A stretch of DNA of 25,434 bases from contig CALFSR010000176.1 of the NCBI GenBank assembly GCA_937916565.1, positions 1 to 25,434 on the forward strand, in the 5' to 3' direction. The notes under the pieces were generated by a model that saw only the letters and a program-made list of their open reading frames with translations, made no database searches and was not told where the DNA came from. This document shows, piece after piece, positions 15,403 through 22,800 of this stretch. The position numbers and the translations under genes are program-made. Origin of the DNA: an uncultured Bacillota bacterium (GTDB taxonomy: Bacteria; Bacillota; Limnochordia; Limnochordales; ZCTH02-B6). Each line of letters starts with the position of its first letter. Within the stretch, counting starts at the first letter, position 1.

Positions 15403-15432
15403 AAAAGAGGCCGCCGAGAGGCGGCCTCTTTT
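15403..15432. terminator. Bidirectional intrinsic terminator
   Basis: A perfect 13-bp stem (15403-15415 with 15420-15432) carries a GAGA tetraloop. Stem ends are A-rich on the left and T-rich on the right, so U-tracts form in both directions. It ends the TRAP operon on the plus strand and the tRNA-Gln transcript on the minus strand, touching the CCA end of the tRNA gene. Confidence 0.93.
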
Positions 15433-15505
15433 GGCTGGGGCGCCAGGATTCGAACCTGGACCGACTGCTCCAAAGGCAGTAGTGCTGCCGTTACACCACG
15501 CCCCA
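15432..15505 (-). tRNA. trnQ: tRNA-Gln (anticodon UUG)
   Basis: The minus strand folds into a complete 74-nt tRNA with encoded CCA. The acceptor stem is TGGGGCG with CGCCCCA, the discriminator is G, and the anticodon stem ACTGC/GCAGT encloses loop CTTTGGA, which gives anticodon TTG. The T arm contains GGTTCGAATCC. The U1-A72 pair is typical for tRNA-Gln. It reads Gln CAA codons and is a single gene, not part of a tRNA array. Confidence 0.97.
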
Positions 15506-15547
15506 TTAGACGTCAAGCGCCGGCAAGCCGCCGGCCGCAGCACCCAT

Positions 15548-15577
15548 ATTATACTTTCCCGCCGGTTTCGCTGTCAA
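15548..15577 (-). promoter_or_regulatory. Sigma-A promoter of tRNA-Gln
   Basis: On the minus strand, TTGACA (complement of 15572-15577) and TATAAT (complement of 15548-15553) are both perfect consensus hexamers separated by 18 bp. A transcription start near 15540 would give a leader of about 35 nt before the mature tRNA 5' end at 15505. Confidence 0.9.
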
Positions 15578-15748
15578 ACGGCGCCGGGAGTCCAACAGGA
15601 GATCCTATCCCCGGCGTCATACAAGTTATGATTGGCCTGCGCCCGGACGGCCGCCCGCCGGGGCGAGAGGAAAGCCGGGCGCGGCGCCGAAGCTGTCGCT
15701 ACGGGACCCAAGGGCGGGACCCGTTTGCGAACCAGGAGGAATGCCCAT

Positions 15749-17146
15749 ATGTCCGGAGCCGTTGCCGTCATCCTGGCCGCCGGCCAAGGCACGCGCATGC
15801 GCTCCAAGCATGCCAAGGTGCTGCACCCCGTGGGCGGGCGGCCGATGCTGCATACGGTTGTGGACACGGTGCGGCAGGCAGGCTTCGGGCGCATCATCGT
15901 CGTGGTCGGTCACCTGGCGGATCAGGTGCAGGCCGCGTGCGGCGACTTAGGCGTCGAATTCGTGCTGCAGGCGGAGCAGCTGGGTACCGGTCACGCCGTG
16001 GCCCAGGCCGAGCCGCTGCTGGCCGGCCATGAGGGGCCAGTGCTGGTCACCTACGGCGACACGCCCCTGTTTCGCCCCCAGACCATGGCGAATCTCCTCG
16101 CGCGGCACCGGGCCGCCGGCGCCGCGGCCACTCTTCTCAGCGCCTTTGTGGACGACCCGACCGGCTACGGCCGTATCGTCCGGGACGCTGCCACGGGGCG
16201 GCTCGTGCGCATCGTCGAGCAAAAGGACGCGACGCCGGAAGAGGCGGCCATCCGCGAGATCAACAGCGGCACGTACTGCTTCGACGGGCCCAGCCTGTTT
16301 TCCGCGCTCAAGGAAGTGCGGCCCCAAAACGCCCAGGGAGAATACTACTTGACCGACGTGCTCGGCCTGCTGGTCCGGGACGGGCGGCCGGTGGAAGTGG
16401 TGGTGGCGCCCGACGCCCGGGAGGTGCTGGGCGTCAACGACCGGGTGGAGTTGGCCCGGGCCGAGGCCATCTTGCGCCGCCGCATCGTGGAGCACTGGAT
16501 GCTGGCAGGGGTCACCGTGGCCAACCCGGACACCGTCTACATCGACCCGCAAGCCGTCCTGCACAAGGACGCCGTCATCATGCCCTTCACCTTCATCCGG
16601 GGAGCTTCCGTCATCGGCGAAGACGCCCGCATCGGGCCGCACGCCGAGATCGAGGACAGCGAGGTCGGGCCGGGAGCGTCCGTCGAGCGGTCGGTGGTAC
16701 GGGGAAGCCGCATCGGCCCCGGCTGCACCGTCGGGCCCTTTGCGTACTTGCGTCCCGGGACCGTGCTTGAGGCAAAGGCGAAGGCCGGCAGCTTTGTGGA
16801 GATCAAGAAGTCCGTCATCGGCCCGGGCAGCAAGGTGCCCCATCTTTCGTACTTGGGGGACGCGACCGTCGGCCGGGACGTCAACGTGGGCGCCGGGACC
16901 ATCACCTGCAACTACGACGGTTTCGGGAAATACCCGACGTACATCGAGGACGGCGCGTTCATCGGCAGCAACACCAACTTGGTGGCGCCGGTGCGCATCG
17001 GCGCCGGGGCGTACACCGGCGCCGGCTCCACCATCACCCGCGACGTGCCCCCGGATGCGCTGGCCGTCGAACGCGCAAATCAGCTCGTCAAACCGGGATG
17101 GGCGGCCAAGAAGCGACAATCGAGCAAGCCACAGGAGGCTCCGTAG
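15749..17146 (+). CDS. glmU: Bifunctional N-acetylglucosamine-1-phosphate uridyltransferase / glucosamine-1-phosphate acetyltransferase
   Basis: Makes UDP-GlcNAc for peptidoglycan in two steps: acetylation of GlcN-1-P, then uridylyl transfer. The 465 aa match the family (E. coli 456). The N-terminal uridyltransferase has LAAGQGTRMRSKHAKVLHPV, QLGTGHAV and TYGDTPLF. The C-terminal left-handed beta-helix runs from about residue 260, with hexapeptide repeats such as IGEDARIGPHAEI, SFVEIKKSVIGPGSKV, LSYLGDATVG and NYDGFGKYPTYI. ATG 15749 has AGGAGG (15734-15739) at 9 nt. An upstream in-frame start at 15632 lacks family similarity. No convincing promoter is seen in 15578-15748; a TATGAT at 15627-15632 has no good -35. 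prs follows after 4 nt. Confidence 0.97.
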   Translation: MSGAVAVILAAGQGTRMRSKHAKVLHPVGGRPMLHTVVDTVRQAGFGRIIVVVGHLADQVQAACGDLGVEFVLQAEQLGTGHAVAQAEPLLAGHEGPVLVTYGDTPLFRPQTMANLLARHRAAGAAATLLSAFVDDPTGYGRIVRDAATGRLVRIVEQKDATPEEAAIREINSGTYCFDGPSLFSALKEVRPQNAQGEYYLTDVLGLLVRDGRPVEVVVAPDAREVLGVNDRVELARAEAILRRRIVEHWMLAGVTVANPDTVYIDPQAVLHKDAVIMPFTFIRGASVIGEDARIGPHAEIEDSEVGPGASVERSVVRGSRIGPGCTVGPFAYLRPGTVLEAKAKAGSFVEIKKSVIGPGSKVPHLSYLGDATVGRDVNVGAGTITCNYDGFGKYPTYIEDGAFIGSNTNLVAPVRIGAGAYTGAGSTITRDVPPDALAVERANQLVKPGWAAKKRQSSKPQEAP

Positions 17147-17150
17147 GAAC

Positions 17151-18110
17151 ATGCGAGTCAGCGCCGTCAGCCAGAAAAAGATCAAGCTGTTTACGGGCAC
17201 CGCGCACCCCGAGCTTGCCCGGGAAATTTGCGACTGCCTGGAGCTGCCCTTGGGCGACGCAGTGGTCGGGCGGTTCCGGGACGGCGAGATCAACCTGCGC
17301 ATCGGGGAAACGGTGCGGGGGGCGGAGGTGTTTGTCATCCAGCCCACCTGCAACCCCGCGGACTCAAACCTCATGGAGCTCCTGATCATGATCGACGCCT
17401 TAAACCGGGCGTCGGCCACTTCCATCGCCGCCGTCATCCCCTACTACGGCTACGCTCGCCAAGACCGCAAGACCCAGCCCCGGGATCCCATCGTCGCCAA
17501 ACTGGTGGCGAATCTCCTGACCGCCGCCGGCGCGGACCGGGTCCTGACCATGGACTTGCACGCCGGCCAGATCCAGGGTTTCTTTGACATCCCGGTGGAC
17601 AACCTTAAGGCGTTGCCCATCATGGCCGACTACTTTGCCCAAAAAGGCCTCGACGACGTGGTCGTCGTCTCGCCCGACGTGGGCGGCGTCGCCCGGGCGC
17701 GGGAGATGTCCCAGCGGCTGGGCGCGCCTTTGGCCATCATCGACAAGCGCCGGCCCCAGCCCAACGTGGCCGAAGTGATGCACGTCATCGGCGAGGTGCA
17801 AGGCAAGACGGCCATCCTGATCGACGACATCGTCGATACCGGCGGCACGCTGGTCAAGGCGGCCGAGGCGCTGCTCGCGCAAGGGGCCAAGGAAGTGTAC
17901 GCGTGCGCGACGCACCCGGTGCTCTCGGACCCCGGCGCGGAGCGGCTGCAGGCGTCGCCCATCAAGGAGATCGTCGTGACCAACACGATCCCGCTCCCGG
18001 TGCACAAGCGCGTGCCCAAGATCCGGGTGCTTTCCATCGCGCCGTTGTTTGCCGAGGCGATCCGGCGCATCTTTGAAGAGATTTCCGTGAGCAAGCTGTT
18101 TGAAGTCTAG
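17151..18110 (+). CDS. prs: Ribose-phosphate pyrophosphokinase (PRPP synthetase)
   Basis: Makes PRPP from ribose-5-phosphate and ATP, for purines, pyrimidines, His, Trp and NAD. The 319 aa are standard for class I enzymes. Visible motifs are IKLFTGTAHPELA, GRFRDGEINLRI, the ATP/flexible loop YYGYARQDRKTQPRDP, the TMDLHAGQIQGFFDIP stretch, and the PRPP loop ILIDDIVDTGGTL. The C-terminus SVSKLFEV is nearly universal. ATG 17151 is 4 nt after glmU, with AGGAGG 12 nt upstream, a long spacing. Its product PRPP is the effector of PurR, encoded about 12 kb upstream in the same window. In B. subtilis the two loci are much closer. Confidence 0.97.
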   Translation: MRVSAVSQKKIKLFTGTAHPELAREICDCLELPLGDAVVGRFRDGEINLRIGETVRGAEVFVIQPTCNPADSNLMELLIMIDALNRASATSIAAVIPYYGYARQDRKTQPRDPIVAKLVANLLTAAGADRVLTMDLHAGQIQGFFDIPVDNLKALPIMADYFAQKGLDDVVVVSPDVGGVARAREMSQRLGAPLAIIDKRRPQPNVAEVMHVIGEVQGKTAILIDDIVDTGGTLVKAAEALLAQGAKEVYACATHPVLSDPGAERLQASPIKEIVVTNTIPLPVHKRVPKIRVLSIAPLFAEAIRRIFEEISVSKLFEV

Positions 18111-18124
18111 CGTCGCCGAACGTC

Positions 18125-18173
18125 CAGGCGCCCGTGGGCCTAGGGCGGGAAACCGCCGCGCCGGGGGCGCCTG
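18125..18173 (+). ncRNA. Nested hairpin after prs (terminator-like or ctc leader structure)
   Basis: CAGGCGCCC (18125-18133) pairs perfectly with 18165-18173. Inside is GGCGG-GAAA-CCGCC (18144-18157), a hairpin with a GNRA tetraloop. The structure begins 14 bp after prs. There is no T-tract, so rho-independent termination is doubtful. A structured leader or processing site is the alternative. Confidence 0.4.
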
Positions 18174-18184
18174 CCAGCCAAAGG

Positions 18185-18202
18185 CCGCGGCCCCGGCCGC
18201 GG
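18185..18202 (+). repeat. GC-rich hairpin in the ctc leader
   Basis: CCGCGGC (18185-18191) and GCCGCGG (18196-18202) form a 7-bp stem with a 4-nt loop. A further GCGCC-TGC-GGCGC hairpin follows at 18219-18231. Given the high GC content, either could be incidental. Confidence 0.4.
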
Positions 18203-18261
18203 GGAAAAGCAGCGTCTTGCGCCTGCGGCGCGTTGCCGTCCTGACCCTCGCGACTAGCCGC

Positions 18262-18290
18262 CCTGTCCTTGGGGAAGCACATAGGACAGG
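18262..18290 (+). promoter_or_regulatory. Hairpin immediately upstream of the ctc ribosome binding site
   Basis: CCTGTCCT (18262-18269) is the exact reverse complement of AGGACAGG (18283-18290), with a 13-nt loop. It ends 7 nt before the AGGAGGG box at 18298-18304. Its position would suit translational control of the bL25 gene, for example autoregulation by the ribosomal protein. That role is an inference. Confidence 0.4.
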
Positions 18291-18310
18291 CGCAGCGAGG
18301 AGGGATCGGG

Positions 18311-19003
18311 ATGGAGACGCAAGCGTTGCCGGTGACCGTACGTCCGGCCTCGGGCACCCGCAGCGCCCGGCAAGTCCGGCGGGGCGGCCAAGTGCCGGGG
18401 ATCCTGTACGGTCCGGGGCGGTCGCCCGTGCCGGTGGCGGTCGATGCGCGGGAGCTTGAGCGCATCCTCCAGGGCGCCGGCGCGCACGTCTTGGTCGAGC
18501 TCGTCTTGAACGAGGACGGCTCCGTGCGGCAGCCGGTGCTCATCAAGGATGTGCACCGGCATCCGGTGAGCGGCGTCGTGCGGCATGTCGACTTTCACGC
18601 GGTTGCCCTCGACCGCGAGATCGAGACTACTGTTCCGATCGAGGCGGCCGGCAGCCCGCAGGGCGACGGAATCGTCAACCTGGTGCTGCGGGAGGTCGCG
18701 GTGGCGTGCCTGCCGGCGGCCATCCCCGACCGCCTGCAGGTGGACGTTTCCGGCCTGTCGCCGGGCGATGCGGTCGCGGTCAGGGACGTGCCGGTGCCGC
18801 CGGGCGTAAGGATCCGCCATGACGCGGACGACGTCGTGCTGACCATCGCCCGGCCGCGGGTCGACCGGGCTGCCGCGGCCGGGGAGGACGCTGCGATGCC
18901 GCAGGAGCCCCCGGGCGATGACGCCGCCGGGACGGCCGAGGCGGAGCGTGCAGGGGCGGACGACGCCGGAGAGGAGGGCGCCGGCGACGCCAAGGAGGGC
19001 TAG
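18311..19003 (+). CDS. rplY: Ribosomal protein bL25, CTC/TL5 (general stress) type
   Basis: 5S rRNA-binding protein of the long CTC/TL5 family, 230 aa. The N-terminal L25 domain (about 1-95) shows GTRSARQVRRGGQVPGILYG, VLIKDVHRHPVSGVVRHVDF and related core. The C-terminal TL5 beta domain runs from about 100 to 182 (LREVAVACLPAAIPDRLQVD, VRDVPVPPGVRI). After residue about 185 there is an Ala/Glu/Asp/Gly-rich acidic tail, probably disordered. ATG 18311 has AGGAGGG at 6 nt; upstream TTG 18269 would run through the leader hairpin and is rejected. The position between prs and pth matches ctc of Bacillus. The TAG stop is in the same frame as pth and only 6 nt before its start. Confidence 0.95.
   Translation: METQALPVTVRPASGTRSARQVRRGGQVPGILYGPGRSPVPVAVDARELERILQGAGAHVLVELVLNEDGSVRQPVLIKDVHRHPVSGVVRHVDFHAVALDREIETTVPIEAAGSPQGDGIVNLVLREVAVACLPAAIPDRLQVDVSGLSPGDAVAVRDVPVPPGVRIRHDADDVVLTIARPRVDRAAAAGEDAAMPQEPPGDDAAGTAEAERAGADDAGEEGAGDAKEG
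18993..18999 (+). promoter_or_regulatory. Ribosome binding site deciding the CTG start of pth
   Basis: AGGAGGG lies inside the last codons of the bL25 gene, 10 nt before CTG 19010. It is among the strongest RBS matches in the window and has no other initiation codon at a suitable distance. It is the main sequence support for CTG initiation. Confidence 0.75.
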
Positions 19004-19009
19004 CGAACC

Positions 19010-19597
19010 CTGAAGATCATCGTTGGCCTGGGCAACCCGGGCCCGCGCTACGAACGGACCCGCCACAACATCGGCTTTTGGGTCGTCGACCTGCTCGCCG
19101 CAGAGCTTGGCGTCCGCTGCCGCCGCCACTGGAGCGAGAGCCTCGTGGGCAGCGGCAACCTGGGCGGCCACCCCGTCATGCTGGTCAAGCCGCAGACGTA
19201 CATGAACTTGAGCGGCGAGGCGGTGGAGCCGCTGGTGCGCTACCACCGCGTCGATCTCGAGGATCTTTTGGTTGTCTACGACGATCTCGACCTGCCGGCC
19301 GGCACCTTGCGGGTGCGCCCCGCCGGCAGCTCCGGCGGCCACAAGGGGATGCAGTCCATCATTACCCATCTGGGCAGCCAAAACTTCCCCCGGGTGCGGC
19401 TCGGCATCGGCCGCCCGCCCGCGCCCTTGACGGCGGCGGAGTACGTGCTTAAGCCGCTGGACCGCGAGGAGACCGCCTTGTTTGAGGCGCTGGCGAAACA
19501 GGGCGCGGAGGCGGCGCGCACGTGGGTCTTGGAAGGCACAGCGGCGGCCATGAACAAGTACAATAAAGCGAATAAGGCCGATGGGGCGGCGCCATAA
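19010..19597 (+). CDS. pth: Peptidyl-tRNA hydrolase, apparent CTG start
   Basis: Releases tRNA from peptidyl-tRNAs that drop off ribosomes (cytoplasmic, essential in most bacteria). From CTG 19010 the product has 195 aa and reads M/L-K-I-I-V-G-L-G-N-P-G, exactly the family N-terminus. Catalytic His is H19 in RTRHNIGF, N9 is in GLGNPG, and QTYMNLSG, VVYDDLDLPAGTLRVR and GGHKGMQSI are conserved. In this frame, only CGA ACC lies between the upstream TAG and CTG. The first standard start is GTG 19145, which would delete the catalytic His and half the active site. AGGAGGG at 18993-18999 is well placed for CTG. Either CTG is used or the reference base is wrong (CTG for ATG). In Bacillus this gene is spoVC. 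mfd follows after its own promoter. Confidence 0.92.
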   Translation: MKIIVGLGNPGPRYERTRHNIGFWVVDLLAAELGVRCRRHWSESLVGSGNLGGHPVMLVKPQTYMNLSGEAVEPLVRYHRVDLEDLLVVYDDLDLPAGTLRVRPAGSSGGHKGMQSIITHLGSQNFPRVRLGIGRPPAPLTAAEYVLKPLDREETALFEALAKQGAEAARTWVLEGTAAAMNKYNKANKADGAAP

Positions 19598-19619
19598 TAC
19601 GAGCCGTGACGGGGCTTGG

Positions 19620-19649
19620 TTGATCGCGTCCCGCGGCCGTGCCTATAAT
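19620..19649 (+). promoter_or_regulatory. Sigma-A promoter upstream of mfd
   Basis: TTGATC (19620-19625) and a consensus TATAAT (19644-19649) are separated by 18 bp. A start near 19656 would give a leader of about 190 nt before mfd, so mfd can be transcribed independently of ctc-pth. Confidence 0.75.
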
Positions 19650-19705
19650 GAGATTGCCATTCGAAGGGCGGATCGCGCTTCGATGACGCGGCAAAGGCGA
19701 CCATG

Positions 19706-19735
19706 CCCCATAGGGGCGGCAGCGCCTTTTCAAAT
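19706..19735 (+). terminator. Attenuator-like hairpin in the mfd leader
   Basis: AGGGGCG (19712-19718) pairs with CGCCTTT (19723-19729, two G-U pairs) around GCAG and is followed by T-rich sequence. The preceding CCCC (19706-19709) can instead pair with the GGGG of the first arm (19713-19716). Two mutually exclusive structures about 50 nt after the predicted start resemble a transcription attenuator, or a simple terminator for a short transcript. Confidence 0.4.
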
Positions 19736-19740
19736 GTTTT

Positions 19741-19770
19741 GACGCGCCCATGCACGCACACGGGCGCGTC
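19741..19770 (+). repeat. Perfect 9-bp inverted repeat in the mfd leader
   Basis: GACGCGCCC (19741-19749) and GGGCGCGTC (19762-19770) form a perfect stem with a 12-nt loop. No T-tract follows. It lies 77 nt before the mfd start. Confidence 0.55.
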
Positions 19771-19846
19771 CCTCGCATGCAGGACCGGGGATGGCCGCCG
19801 GGCGCCGGGGCGGTATGCCCGCGCGCGGCGGACGGGGGGAATCCAT

Positions 19847-22800
19847 TTGCATCACACGGGCATCTTTGATTTGTTGAGCGAATCGCGCGAATTCCGGTGG
19901 CTCTACGGCGGCCAGCGGGTGGGGGCGGATCCGCCTGCTCGCCTGCTGCACGGCTTTACGCCGGCCCACAAGGTGCTGCTGATCGCCGCCCTCTACCGCG
20001 CCGGCTGGCCCAAGGGCGGCCGGCGGCCGCTTTTGGTGGTGGCGGCCGGCCCTAACCAGGCCGAGCGGCTCCGGGACGATCTCGCCGCGGCCTTGCCCGG
20101 GGAGGACGTGCTCCTTTTCCCGGCCCGGGAGGTTTGGCCCCACGAAGAGCTGCCGGTGCCCAAGGAAGTGGCTGTCGCCCGCCTTGCGGTGCTTGAGCGG
20201 CTCGCCCAGGGAGAGCCGGTGCTGGTGGTGGCGCCCGTGCAGGCGGTGGTGGAGCGCCTCGCGCCCCGGGACGTCTTGGCGGCCATGATTCGCACCATCA
20301 CGCCCGGCCAGCGGCTTGAGCCCGGCGCGCTGGCCGGCTACCTCGCGCACGTCGGCTACGAGCGCGTCGACCAGGTCGAAGGGCGCGGCCAGTTCAGCGT
20401 GCGGGGCGGGCTCGTCGACGTGTTTCCGATGACCGCGCCCCAGCCGGCCCGGATCGACTTTTTCGACGACGAGGTCGACACGATCCGCTGGTTTGACGTA
20501 GAGTCGCAGCGCTCCGCCGCCGCTGCCGAGCGGCTTGTCATCGGTCCCGCGTGGGAAGCGCCCGCACCGGCCGACCCGGCAGCCGCCGTGGAGGCGATCC
20601 AGGTTTCCGCGGAGCGGCAGGTAAACCGGCTGCACCGGGCCGGGTTTGAGGCCGCCAAGGCCGACCTGCGCCAGCGGGTGGACGCGCACGCGGAGGCGAT
20701 CCTGACGGGGCGCCGCTTCCACGGCGTCGAGCAGTACAAAGCCTTCTTTTACCCGGCCCTCGAGACGCTGATCGATTACTTGGCCGACGGCCCGGTCGTG
20801 GTCGACGAGCCGGCCCGCACCCGGGAGCAGCTCAATCTCTTCCATTCGGACTACGCGCACAACCACGCGGGACTGCTGGAGCGCGGGCGGGTGCTGCCGG
20901 AGGCGGGCCAGCTGTTTACCGACTGGGACGATCTCCTGCGGGCGGCCCGGCGCCGGCCCGCCCTGTTTACGTGCGGCCTCAAGCAGCATGTGCCGGGGCT
21001 TGAGGACGTGGCGGAGCTTGAGGTGTCGTCGCGCCCGGCTCCCGGCTTTCACGGCAAGATCGAGGCTTTCGTGGACGCGGTGCGGGAGCGGCGCCGGCAA
21101 GGATGGCGCATTCTCATCGCCGCCGCGACGCCCGAGCGGGCCGAGCGGGTGGAGACGGTGCTGCGGGACGAGGAGATCCCCGTGCGCCGGGCGGCGGCGC
21201 CGAGCATCGCCGGCAGCAACGGCAAGGCGGCCGGCGATGCCGGCGACCGGGAGGTCGCGGCGGGCGGCGCGCCGGCAGGTGGCAGCGCCCACTCCAACGG
21301 TGCCAAATCGAACGGTGTCCAATCCAACGGCGCTCAATCCAACGGCGCCCAATTCGACGGCGCTCAATCCAACGGCGCCCAATTCGACGGCGCCCAATCC
21401 GACGGCGCCCAATCCAACGGCGCGCAATCCGACGGCACCCAGTCCAATGGCGCCACACGCGCCCCGCAGGCGCCGCTGCCGCTCGGCACGGTGACCATCG
21501 TCACGGCGCCTTTGAGCGCGGGCTGCGAGGTGCCGGGTCTGAAGCTCTTGCTCCTTACGGAGCTTGAGACCTTTGGCCAGCGCAAAGTGCGCCGCGGCAC
21601 CAGGCCCCGCACCGGTACGGGCGCGCGCCTGGACGACCTTAAAGTCGGCGACCTGGTCGTTCACGTCAACCACGGGATCGGCCGCTATCTGGGCGTGGAG
21701 ACGCTGCTTATCAGCGGCGTGCACAAGGACTACTTGGTGGTGCAGTACGCGGGCGACGACAAGCTGTACGTGCCCACCGAGCAAGTCGACATGCTGCAAA
21801 AGTACATCGGCGTCGAAGGCCAGGCGCCTCGCTTGAGCCGCCTGGGCGGCAGCGACTGGAGCCGGGTGAAAAAGCGCGTCACCGAATCCGTCAAGGAGCT
21901 GGCCCATGGATTGCTCAAGCTTTACGCGGAGCGGGAGGCGCTGCCGGGCCACGCGTTTCCCCGGGACACCGTCTGGGAGCAGCAGTTCGACGACGCGTTT
22001 CCGTATGAAGAGACGCCCGACCAGCGGCGGGCCATCGAAGAGATCAAGGCCGACATGGAGCGGCCGCGGCCCATGGACCGGCTCCTTTGCGGCGACGTGG
22101 GCTTCGGCAAGACGGAGGTGGCCATGCGGGCCGCCTTCAAGGCCGTCATGGACACAAAGCAGGTGGCGGTGCTGGTGCCCACCACGATTCTCGCCCAGCA
22201 GCACCTGCGCACGTTCCGGGATCGGTTTGCCCAGTATCCGGTGCGCATCGAGGCGTTGAGCCGCTTCCAGTCGCCGGCCGAGCAGAACCGGATCCTCAAG
22301 GGCCTGGCCGCCGGGACGGTGGACATCGTCATCGGCACTCACCGGCTGTTGTCCAAGGACGTGCAGTTCAAGCAACTGGGCCTTGTCATCGTCGACGAGG
22401 AGCAGCGTTTCGGCGTCGCCCAAAAGGAGCGCCTCAAGGAGCTGCGCCGGTCCGTGGACGTGCTCACGTTAAGCGCCACGCCCATTCCCCGCACGCTGCA
22501 CATGGCCCTCGTCGGCGTGCGCGACATGAGCGTCATCGAGACGCCGCCCGAAGACCGGTTTCCCATCCGCACGTACGTGGTGGAGTACCACGACGAGCTG
22601 GTGCGGGAGGCGATCCTGCGGGAGCTCGCCCGCGGCGGCCAGGTGTACTTCGTCCACAACCGGGTGCAGGACATCGAGCGGTTTGGCGAGCGGCTGCGGG
22701 ACCTGGTGCCCGAAGCCCGCATCGCCATCGCCCACGGCCAGATGGACGAGGACGTGCTGGAGCGGGTGATGCTAGATTTCCTCAACGGCGAAGTCGACGT

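Noticed and set aside
15432..15460. tRNA-Gln 3' end as an attachment site of an integrated island
   Set aside because: I saw no second copy of the tRNA 3' end near the other side of the block (5,290-6,180) and no integrase. It remains only an orientation argument.
14749..16032. 427-codon plus-strand frame crossing the TRAP gene end, the tRNA and the glmU start
   Set aside because: It spans a terminator and tRNA gene in the wrong frame for both flanking proteins and has an Arg-rich composition without domains.
19145..19597. Peptidyl-tRNA hydrolase starting at GTG 19145
   Set aside because: This start lacks the GLGNPG and RHN motifs and has no suitable RBS, whereas the same frame extends to CTG 19010 with a strong RBS.
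21296..21460. CRISPR-like array inside mfd
   Set aside because: Units are contiguous 15-bp repeats without spacers, keep reading frame, and encode a pentapeptide pattern.
19730..22423. 897-codon open frame on the minus strand opposite mfd
   Set aside because: No recognisable domain; it mirrors the codon pattern of mfd, including its repeat. It is a GC-driven shadow.
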